Assembly: GCA_903889785.1 (NCBI GenBank)
Contig: CAISYT010000009.1
Coordinates: 1-13,537 of the forward strand
Reading direction: 5' to 3'
Origin: an uncultured Caulobacterales bacterium
GTDB taxonomy: Bacteria; Pseudomonadota; Alphaproteobacteria; Caulobacterales; Caulobacteraceae
Length of the DNA stretch: 13,537 bases
The notes under the pieces are model-generated. The model searched no databases. It saw only the letters and a program-made list of their open reading frames with translations, and was not told the DNA's origin. Positions 6,819-12,777 of this stretch are shown here, piece after piece (position 1 is the stretch's first letter; each line of letters starts with the position of its first letter). Both the position numbers and the translations under genes were made by a program.

Positions 6819-7847
6819 CTAGGTAGTGCCGTAGAGCGATGCCCAGGCGTCCTTGCCGGCCTCGACCTCTGCAGGAGTGATGGCCGCGTCCCGATAGCCG
6901 ATCGTACCCTTGGCGCTGGCGTTCCAGGCCGCGACCACCATATCGCGCAACTCGGCCGCACCGGCGGCAACACGGATCGTGGTGAAATCGATCGCCTTAG
7001 GGGTGGCACGGTCGAACTCGCCATCCTTCCACATCCGATACAGCGGCTCGACAAAGCTGTTGCCGGTCAACAGGTAGTCAATGGTGCGCTTTTGGATATC
7101 GCAGCCGCAATCGCGATAGGGCGGGAGCTTAGCCCGCACCATCTCGATGGTCACGTGATCGACAACGAACCTGTCCTCGAAGGGGCTATGGATCGGGGCC
7201 AGCGTATAGCCGTTAGGATTGGGGAGCTTCGCGCCCCAGCCGTTATAGTGCCAAGTGTCGTGCAGAGGCTGGCTGCCATCGCCGATATAATGCGCCCAAA
7301 CGCCGATGTTGCGCACGATCAAGGCCTGTCTGCGGGTCAGATCTTCGGTGTACCAGCGCTTACGGGCTGGGTTTTTTTCATTTTTCACCGCCGAGGTCAG
7401 AATACGGTAATAGGTGAAGTCGGTCGCCAGCTGTTGCCAGCCATCAATTATGGCATAGGGCGAATAGCCCGTCTGCCAACTGTTTGTACCGGCGGCCTGG
7501 AGGGCTTTTTCATAAGCTTCGCGGGTCGGCGGCAGGTCGACAAATTTTGGGCCGCCATTTAGGCCGCCGTTGTCGTCGATGTCAGCGAAATGCCCAGGAT
7601 CGCGGTCGCTGTCATGGATACGGCCACTACCCTTGGATCGATCAAGTTCGCGCGCCAGTTCGCCGATATCGAAAGCGGCCTGTTTGGTGCGCAGAAAGGC
7701 CGGAAGGGTGGCCGGAAAGGCCTCAGCACCAGCCTGACCGACAAATCGGTGACCAGACGACCCCCAGGCCAAGGCCTGGCTGGATGCGGCCAGGCTGAGC
7801 GCTCCGGCGGCCAGGGCGATCAAGGCGGGCTTCAGGCGAATAGGCAT
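6819..7847 (-). CDS. Exported S1/P1-type nuclease
   Basis: 342 residues from ATG 7847. The signal peptide (MPIRLKPALIALAAGALSL, then SSQALA) is cut before W28, which is telling: in the S1/P1 family the amino group of the mature N-terminal Trp binds zinc. The other ligands can be placed: H33 (GSSGH), D60, H86 (PGHFADID), H186 and D190 (AHYIGD), H196 (QPLHD) and H220. The last ligand position is E224 (HSPFE), where the fungal P1 nuclease has Asp. Three zinc ions and cleavage of single-stranded nucleic acid, or 3'-nucleotidase activity, are expected for the family, in the periplasm or outside the cell, perhaps for phosphate scavenging. A longer open frame to 8072 exists, but it overlaps the neighbouring gene and bypasses the signal peptide. 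AAGAGAG precedes the ATG as a weak Shine-Dalgarno. Confidence 0.92.
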   Translation of the reverse strand: MPIRLKPALIALAAGALSLAASSQALAWGSSGHRFVGQAGAEAFPATLPAFLRTKQAAFDIGELARELDRSKGSGRIHDSDRDPGHFADIDDNGGLNGGPKFVDLPPTREAYEKALQAAGTNSWQTGYSPYAIIDGWQQLATDFTYYRILTSAVKNEKNPARKRWYTEDLTRRQALIVRNIGVWAHYIGDGSQPLHDTWHYNGWGAKLPNPNGYTLAPIHSPFEDRFVVDHVTIEMVRAKLPPYRDCGCDIQKRTIDYLLTGNSFVEPLYRMWKDGEFDRATPKAIDFTTIRVAAGAAELRDMVVAAWNASAKGTIGYRDAAITPAEVEAGKDAWASLYGTT

Positions 7848-7987
7848 GGCGGTGGCTCTCTTGCAGGTCAAACACCGAACCTTGGCCGTCCCTGGCAAGT
7901 CGGCGCAACCAAAAGATTTGAGACTCCTCGCGAGCGGCTCTATGAAGGCACCACGATAGACGGTCCAGACCGCCGCATGGAGAGTCC
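7848..7987. promoter_or_regulatory. Divergent promoter region with two GANTC sites and a palindrome
   Basis: 140 bp between the nuclease and 3D-protein genes. A sigma70-like promoter reads toward the 3D gene: TTGAGA (7918-7923), 17-bp spacer, TATGAA (7941-7946). The spacer contains GACTC (7922-7926, overlapping the -35) and the palindrome CTCGCGAG (7927-7934). A second GANTC, GAGTC, lies at 7982-7986 between the Shine-Dalgarno and the ATG. CGGTC-CA-GACCG (7961-7972) falls just after the expected transcription start and could be an operator or leader hairpin. GANTC is the CcrM methylation site in this bacterial group. Confidence 0.4.
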
Positions 7988-8494
7988 ATGAGACGCCGCC
8001 TGACGATCCTGGCCGCCCTCGCCGTTTTGAGCTCGCCCCTCGCCGCCCAGGCCCAGGACGGAGCGGCAACACGCGATCCGATCGGCGACTTGATCGCCAA
8101 CGCGGTCAATGTGGTCAACACCGCTGTCCAGGTCGCCGGTGAAGCCGGCGACGCCATCATGATGCACGCCACGCTCTACTACTCGGGCAATCGGGGCGTT
8201 GGTACGCGCGACAGCCTGGGCTGCAAGGTGGTGGCCATGCGCACCGCCGCAATCGGCGACCTGCCTCGCCGTACGCTGGTGTTCATTAAGGAAACCGTCG
8301 GCCTGCCCATGCCAGACGGCCGTCCGCATGATGGATACTGGTATGCCTCTGACGCCGGCGGTGCCATCAAGGGTGCGCGCATCGACCTGTTCACCGGGAA
8401 CGGACGTGGCTCCATGGCCGCTATGGCCCAGCTGAACCAGGCACAATTGACAGTTCAGCCGGTCGGCAAGTTCGACGGCTGCCCCCAGACCTAG
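7988..8494 (+). CDS. Exported 3D-domain (double-psi beta-barrel) protein
   Basis: 168 residues, starting at ATG 7988 with GGAG (7979-7982) 5 nt upstream. The signal peptide is MRRRLTILAALAVLSSPLAA, cut after AQA. The first 60 mature residues look helical (IGDLIANAVNVVNTAVQVAG). Residues about 73-140 match the 3D domain found at the end of MltA lytic transglycosylases and in other wall proteins: DSLGCKVVAMRTAAIG, then LVFIKETVGLP, then SDAGGAIKGARIDLFTG, with D122 and D133 of the family's aspartates. No peptidoglycan-binding (LysM, SPOR) or MltA barrel domain is attached, so it would be a stand-alone catalytic or binding unit. Two cysteines (about 78 and 165) could form a disulfide. Likely periplasmic and acting on peptidoglycan; activity is inferred from the fold only. 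Confidence 0.78.
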   Translation: MRRRLTILAALAVLSSPLAAQAQDGAATRDPIGDLIANAVNVVNTAVQVAGEAGDAIMMHATLYYSGNRGVGTRDSLGCKVVAMRTAAIGDLPRRTLVFIKETVGLPMPDGRPHDGYWYASDAGGAIKGARIDLFTGNGRGSMAAMAQLNQAQLTVQPVGKFDGCPQT

Positions 8495-8510
8495 GTCGCA
8501 AGCTAAATCC

Positions 8511-8545
8511 CCGCGACCCGCCCCTTTGGGCAAAGGCCAACGCGG
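8511..8545. terminator. Composite hairpin between convergent genes, possible terminator
   Basis: Outer arms CCGCG (8511-8515) and CGCGG (8541-8545) enclose a perfect inner inverted repeat CCTTTG-GG-CAAAGG (8523-8536). It sits in the 56-bp gap between the 3D-protein stop and the cysH stop, so it could serve both directions. No T-run follows on either strand. A second short stem, GGGT-TCAGAT-ACCC (8547-8560), overlaps the cysH stop codon. Confidence 0.4.
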
Positions 8546-8550
8546 AGGGT

Positions 8551-9294
8551 TCAGATACCCCCACCGACATTGTCCGGCGCCAGCGGTGAGCGGGCGACGT
8601 GGATGCCGCATTCGGTCTTGTCTTGGCCATGCCAGCGACCGGAGCGCACATCGCCGCCGTCCTCGACGGGCTTTGTGCACGGCCAGCAGCCGATAGAGAG
8701 GAAGCCCTGCGGCACCAGCGGATGAGGCGGCAGGTCGTGCTCGACCATGTAGGCGTCGATCTGGTCTTTCGACCAATTCGCCAGGGGGTTGAACTTGATC
8801 TGGCCGTCCGTCCCCTCTTCCACCACGCGCAGGCGCAAACGATCGCCGCCCTGAAAGCGCTTACGGCCGGTAATCCAGCCTGAGAATTCACTCAGAGCCG
8901 CGTCGAGCGGGATCACCTTGCGGATATTGCAACAGCCGTCGATGTCGGTTTGGTGCAGAATAGACTGGGGATCTTGCAGCGACAGGTCCGTAAACCTAGG
9001 CCGCAGGTCGCGCACCCCGGTCAAGCCGAGTCGATTGGCGAGGCTACGGCGGTAGTCCAGGGTCTGGCCAAACAGCATGCCGGTGTCGAGGAACAACACG
9101 ACGATCTTCGGATCGATCTGAGCGGCCATGTGCAGAAGCACGGCACTCTCGGCACCAAATGACGAGACCAGGGCCAGCTTAGCACCAAAGCGCTCATGCG
9201 CCCGGCGCAGCACCTCAAGGGGTGAAGCGTCACGCAGCGCGTCGTTCAACCGGTCGGCGACTGACTGGGATACGTCGGCATTGTCGTAAGCCAT
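8551..9294 (-). CDS. cysH: Adenylyl-sulfate (APS) reductase, assimilatory, iron-sulfur type
   Basis: 247 residues from ATG 9294. It reduces adenylyl sulfate to sulfite and AMP in the cytoplasm. SSFGAESAVLLHM near residue 50 is the nucleotide-binding loop, and TGMLFGQTLDYR and FTDLS are family landmarks. Two cysteine pairs, C121-C122 (DGCCNIRK) and C203/C206 (CWPC), are the ligands of a [4Fe-4S] cluster found in APS reductases and absent from E. coli-type PAPS reductase. C229 in ECGIH is the catalytic cysteine. By these residues the substrate should be APS, so no CysC kinase step is needed. The ATG overlaps the DUF934 stop by one base (TGATG), so translation is probably coupled; a longer frame to 9381 is only the shadow of that gene. 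It is the last gene of the operon and converges on the 3D gene. Confidence 0.96.
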   Translation of the reverse strand: MAYDNADVSQSVADRLNDALRDASPLEVLRRAHERFGAKLALVSSFGAESAVLLHMAAQIDPKIVVLFLDTGMLFGQTLDYRRSLANRLGLTGVRDLRPRFTDLSLQDPQSILHQTDIDGCCNIRKVIPLDAALSEFSGWITGRKRFQGGDRLRLRVVEEGTDGQIKFNPLANWSKDQIDAYMVEHDLPPHPLVPQGFLSIGCWPCTKPVEDGGDVRSGRWHGQDKTECGIHVARSPLAPDNVGGGI

Positions 9295-9797
9295 CACGCC
9301 TCCCGCTCCACAAAGGCCGGGGCTCGGCTGTCGGCGGCCCGTTGGTAGACATGGCGATAACGGTGGACGGTGGCGGCCCATTCTTCTGGGGTCGAGCCGT
9401 CCGTGGGTTCGAAGGCGTCGAAGCCGCAGCGCATCATGAACGCCGCCAGTTCGCGCAGGACCTCGCCGACGGCGCGGATTTCACCGCGATAGCCAAAGCG
9501 CTCCCGCAGCAGCCGCGCCGAACTAAACGAGCGGCCATCGCGAAACTTGGAGAATTCCAAGGCGATCACCGAAAGGTCGGCCAGGAAAGGTGCCAAGGCT
9601 TCAACCTCGTCGGCACCCTCCAGCCGAACCCCGACCTTGCGACCCTGCGCCAGGATCGCAGGGGCCTCGGCCGCATAGCGAGACAGCGGCAAGATCACCT
9701 TGCCTGACAGTGGAACCGAATCTTCCAGCCCAACCATGACAAAATCGTCGTCAGCCCAGGCGGCCGTGCCGCCGGCCAACTTAATGAGCGTCGGCAT
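9294..9797 (-). CDS. DUF934 family protein of the sulfite-reduction operon
   Basis: 167 residues from ATG 9797. I recognise the DUF934 core: LEFSKFRDGRSFSSARLLRE, then FGYRGEIRAVGEVLRE, then the MMRCGFDAFE ending at about residue 130. No biochemical role is established in my knowledge; the family travels with sulfite reductase and CysH genes, suggesting a part in sulfite reduction, perhaps assembly or electron delivery. It has no signal peptide or membrane segment and only one cysteine (C124), which argues against an iron-sulfur or dithiol carrier. The start lies inside the end of cysI (17-nt overlap) and its stop overlaps cysH by one base, so it is translated as part of the operon. Upstream extension of the frame is antisense-free but runs within cysI and is not family-like. 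Confidence 0.85.
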   Translation of the reverse strand: MPTLIKLAGGTAAWADDDFVMVGLEDSVPLSGKVILPLSRYAAEAPAILAQGRKVGVRLEGADEVEALAPFLADLSVIALEFSKFRDGRSFSSARLLRERFGYRGEIRAVGEVLRELAAFMMRCGFDAFEPTDGSTPEEWAATVHRYRHVYQRAADSRAPAFVEREA

Positions 9798-11439
9798 AAA
9801 CGGCCTCCTTGAAGGGCGCGACGCCGACGCGGCGGAAGGTATCGAGGAACCGCTCATCGCCGACGCGGACCGACAGATAGGTATCGACCAGCGTCTCCAC
9901 CGCGCCAGCAACCCGGTCGTAAGCCAAGGCCGGGCCGAGCATTTCACCCAGGCTGGCGTCTTCGGCACCCGAGCCGCCAAGCGTCAGCTGATAGAACTCC
10001 TCGCCCTTCTTATCGACGCCAAGAATACCGATGTGGCCAACATGGTGGTGACCGCAGGCATTGATGCAGCCGCTGATCTTAATCTTAAGCTCACCAATCA
10101 GCTCGGCCTTGTCGGGACTAGTGAACTTCTCGCCGATATCCTGAGCCACGGAAATGGCACGGGCATTGGCCAGGGCGCAGTAGTCCAGCCCCGGACAGGC
10201 GATGATATCTGTGACCAAATCGATATTGGGGGTCGCCAGTTTGGCAGCCGCCAGGGCCGCATGGACCGCCGGCAGGTCGTCAAGCTTCACATGCGGCAGC
10301 ACCAGGTTCTGGGCATGGGTAACGCGGACATCCCCAAGCGAATAACGCTCGCCCAGATCGGCGATCAGCTCCATTTGTTCGGCGGTGGCATCGCCGGGCG
10401 TGGCCCCTGGTGCCTTCAGCGACACTTCGACAATGGCATAGCCCGGCTGTTTGTGGGGTCGCAAATTGTTTCGCGCGAACCGCGCCAGAGCCGGATTGTT
10501 GGCTCGCTCAGCCTCAAACGTCGGCGAGATGGCGGGGAGACTCTCGAAATTGAGCGGGGCGAAAGCGGCCCGGATGCGCGCCAGCTCACTCGGCGGCAGG
10601 TCGATCTCACCCTGCTCGATCAGGGCCCATACCGCGTCTACCTGGCGGCGGAATTCATCTATCCCCAAGGATGCTACCAGGATCTTGATCCGCGCCTTGT
10701 ACATGTTGTCGCGCCGACCGTGGCGGTTATAGACCCGCAGGACGGCTTCCACGTAGCTCAGAAGATGGTCGGCGGGCAGGTGTTCACGGATTGTCGAGGC
10801 AATATGGGGCGTGCGGCCCATGCCGCCGCCGACCATGACTTCAAAACCCAACACCCCATCGCGATTGCGGCGCAGCACGAGCCCAATATCATGCGCCTTG
10901 GCGGCTGTGCGATCCTTCGGGCTGGCCGTGACGGCAAACTTGAACTTGCGCGGCAGGAACGAGAATTCGGGGTGGAACGTCGACCACTGGCGCAGCACCT
11001 CCGACCAAACCCGCGGATCGTCGACCTCATCGGCTGTGGCCCCCGCATAGGGGTCGGCAGTGATGTTGCGGATGCAGTTACCGCTGGTCTGAATGGCGTG
11101 CAGGCCCACGGTCGCCAGTTCATCCAGAATGTCGGGCGTATCTTTCAGCTTGATCCAGTGAAACTGGATGTTGGTGCGGGTGGTAAAGTGGCCATAGCCC
11201 TTGTCGTATTTGCGCGACACCGCCGCCAGGGCGCGCAGCTGGACCGGGCTCAGCGAGCCATAAGGCACCGAGACCCGCAGCATATAGGCGTGCAGTTGCA
11301 GGTAGAGACCGTTCATCAGCCGCAGTGGCTTGAACTGGTCTTCGGTGATCTCGCCCGACAGGCGGCGTGCAACCTGGCCACGGAATTCGCTGGCGCGGTC
11401 CGCCAGCATATCGCGGTCGATCTCGTCATAAAGATACAT
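9781..11439 (-). CDS. cysI: Sulfite reductase, hemoprotein subunit (siroheme/4Fe-4S)
   Basis: 552 residues from ATG 11439 (MYLYDEIDRD, the usual beginning of this family). It reduces sulfite to sulfide with six electrons in the cytoplasm. The two ferredoxin-like halves and nitrite/sulfite reductase domains are present: LRLMNGLYLQLHAYMLRVSV, FTTRTNIQFHWIKL and GNCIRNITADP in the first half. The [4Fe-4S]/siroheme cysteines are C415 and C421 (CPGLDYC) and C458 and C462 (CINAC), the same C-x5-C...C-x3-C spacing as E. coli CysI. No flavoprotein partner (cysJ) is next to it, so electrons may come from ferredoxin or a distant flavoprotein. It lies 13 nt after the DUF2849 gene and overlaps the DUF934 start by 17 nt. 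Nitrite reductase is the alternative, but CysH and the SUMT next door favour sulfite. Confidence 0.95.
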   Translation of the reverse strand: MYLYDEIDRDMLADRASEFRGQVARRLSGEITEDQFKPLRLMNGLYLQLHAYMLRVSVPYGSLSPVQLRALAAVSRKYDKGYGHFTTRTNIQFHWIKLKDTPDILDELATVGLHAIQTSGNCIRNITADPYAGATADEVDDPRVWSEVLRQWSTFHPEFSFLPRKFKFAVTASPKDRTAAKAHDIGLVLRRNRDGVLGFEVMVGGGMGRTPHIASTIREHLPADHLLSYVEAVLRVYNRHGRRDNMYKARIKILVASLGIDEFRRQVDAVWALIEQGEIDLPPSELARIRAAFAPLNFESLPAISPTFEAERANNPALARFARNNLRPHKQPGYAIVEVSLKAPGATPGDATAEQMELIADLGERYSLGDVRVTHAQNLVLPHVKLDDLPAVHAALAAAKLATPNIDLVTDIIACPGLDYCALANARAISVAQDIGEKFTSPDKAELIGELKIKISGCINACGHHHVGHIGILGVDKKGEEFYQLTLGGSGAEDASLGEMLGPALAYDRVAGAVETLVDTYLSVRVGDERFLDTFRRVGVAPFKEAVYADAH

Positions 11440-11452
11440 GCCCGCGTGCCCT

Positions 11453-11812
11453 CTAGTTCTTACGCAACAGATCAATACGGCCAGACGTGTGGCCGCCGCC
11501 TACCGCCTTGGCCAAGGCGGCAATCTCGTGGCCGCCCTGCGCCTGCTTGCCATGGGTCGGCTCGTTGGTGGGGCCCAGAGCGCGCAGTCTCTCGCGATAG
11601 CTAACAGGCACGAAAATGCCGCCCTGCTTGGCCACATCGAACAGATAGGGCTCAACCACGGTGGTAAACTGGCTCTTGGCCTGTTCCAGCGCTGCATCCT
11701 GGGCGGCGCTGTCGTAGAACAGCTCTGCTTTCGAAAATTGATCAACCCCCGACCCGTTGGACCAAAACACGACGTCGCCGTCGATCAGACGATTGGCGCT
11801 TAATGCCTTCAT
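11453..11812 (-). CDS. DUF2849 family protein of the sulfite-reduction operon
   Basis: 119 residues from ATG 11812. MKALSANRLIDGDVVFW at the start, EAxL-like helices in the middle (QDAALEQAKSQF) and VVEPYLFDVA followed by VPVSYRERLRALGPT match the short DUF2849 proteins that sit before cysI in alphaproteobacteria. The function is not established. It contains no cysteine, no signal peptide and no membrane segment, so a direct redox role through thiols is excluded; a binding or assembly factor for CysI is a guess. The C-terminal tail is Gly/His/Lys-rich (about 95-119). Its ATG overlaps the upstream methyltransferase stop as ATGA (4 nt), a translational-coupling arrangement. Confidence 0.85.
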   Translation of the reverse strand: MKALSANRLIDGDVVFWSNGSGVDQFSKAELFYDSAAQDAALEQAKSQFTTVVEPYLFDVAKQGGIFVPVSYRERLRALGPTNEPTHGKQAQGGHEIAALAKAVGGGHTSGRIDLLRKN

Positions 11813-12648
11813 TGGGCAGCCTCCAGAACGGCCTGATCGATCCGTGGGGCGGCGGAAATATCCGCCAGGGCCATGGCTTCGCCGACGATAAGTACGGCGG
11901 GCCCACAAACCCCCTCAACCGCCTGAGGCAAGGTTGCGAGCGTGGCGATGATACGCAGCTCATCCAAGCGGCTTGCATTGACGACAATGAGGGTCGGGGT
12001 CTCGCCAGCCCGTCCGGCATCGATCAGCCGGGCCGAAACGATACTCGCGGCGCTTAGGCCCATGTAGATGGCCACGGTATGATTTGGCCGCGCCAGTGCG
12101 GCCCAATCGAGCTCGGGATCTGCACCGGCCGCGCCGTGACCGGTCACGATTGTCGCGCTCTGGGCCAGGCCACGGTGGGTCAGGGGGGCGCCGGCAGCGG
12201 CGCATACCGCCAGGGCGGCGGTGACGCCGGGCACCACATGGCACTCTACGCCGGCCTCGCGGCAGGCCAGCAGCTCCTCACCACCACGGCCAAATACGAA
12301 GGGGTCTCCGCCCTTCAACCGCACCACGGTACGCCCATCCAGCGCCAAGGCGACCAGCAGTCGGTTGATCTCGTCCTGCGGCAGACTGTGGCGAGACTTG
12401 CGTTTGGCGACATTGATCCGCTGAGCCGAGGCCGGTGCCAGCGACAAAATCTCATCACTCACCAAGCCGTCATGCACGATCACCTGCGCGGTCTGCAGCA
12501 CCCGCAGAGCCTTGATCGTCAGCAGGTCCGGGTCGCCCGGACCCGCGCCAACCAGCCAAACCAAGCCCTTGACGCGAACGCCGCCGGAACGGCCATCAAG
12601 GGCAACCAGACCAACCTTGCGGCCACCGGGAAAGGTAGAGCGGGACAT
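11809..12648 (-). CDS. cobA: Uroporphyrinogen-III C-methyltransferase (siroheme branch)
   Basis: 279 residues. It transfers two methyl groups from S-adenosylmethionine to uroporphyrinogen III, giving precorrin-2, the precursor of siroheme (the CysI cofactor) and of B12. The signatures are VGAGPGDPDLLT (residues 33-44), RLKGGDPFVFGRGGEE, CHVVPGVTAA and THRGLAQSATIVTGH. Only the methyltransferase domain is present: the dehydrogenase/ferrochelatase part of E. coli CysG is missing and must be elsewhere. About 26 Arg/Gly-rich residues precede the fold, longer than usual, but no ATG or GTG lies nearer, so ATG 12648 is kept. The context points to the siroheme branch, although this enzyme would equally feed the cobalamin used by NrdJ. 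The name is by activity; databases may also call it cysG or sumT. First gene of the operon. Confidence 0.94.
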   Translation of the reverse strand: MSRSTFPGGRKVGLVALDGRSGGVRVKGLVWLVGAGPGDPDLLTIKALRVLQTAQVIVHDGLVSDEILSLAPASAQRINVAKRKSRHSLPQDEINRLLVALALDGRTVVRLKGGDPFVFGRGGEELLACREAGVECHVVPGVTAALAVCAAAGAPLTHRGLAQSATIVTGHGAAGADPELDWAALARPNHTVAIYMGLSAASIVSARLIDAGRAGETPTLIVVNASRLDELRIIATLATLPQAVEGVCGPAVLIVGEAMALADISAAPRIDQAVLEAAQ

Positions 12649-12777
12649 CGACGTTTAGTTCTTCTATAAGGCGCGTCGCGGCACAGACCGCCGCACACTA
12701 GGACTGACGGTTGCTAGATGGATGCCGGGGCGGCTCTCCGCAAACGAGGAGTTCTGCCGATCTTGTGAGGAATTCTT
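12649..12777. promoter_or_regulatory. Divergent control region between the cys operon and its LysR-type regulator
   Basis: 129 bp that should hold the operon promoter, the regulator promoter and LysR binding sites. TTA-N9-TAA (12655-12669, fitting the T-N11-A rule of LysR boxes) lies just before the methyltransferase start, and TTATAG within it on the minus strand could act as a -10. CTAGGACTGACGGTTGCTAG (12698-12717) has CTAG at both ends and is a second, weaker candidate. GAGG at 12767-12770 is the Shine-Dalgarno of the LysR gene, 7 nt before its ATG. All site calls are by eye. Confidence 0.4.

Noticed and set aside
7372..7385. Run of seven T then five T (A-rich on the coding strand, an A AAA AAC slippery heptamer in frame) inside the nuclease gene
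   Set aside because: The zero frame encodes a complete nuclease through this point and I see no stimulatory structure or useful -1 product, so it is probably chance.
9700..11604. A 634-codon plus-strand open frame lying opposite cysI and parts of its neighbours
   Set aside because: It is antisense to cysI, whose motifs are intact, and its translation has no recognisable domain. Long antisense frames are common in GC-rich genes through codon bias.
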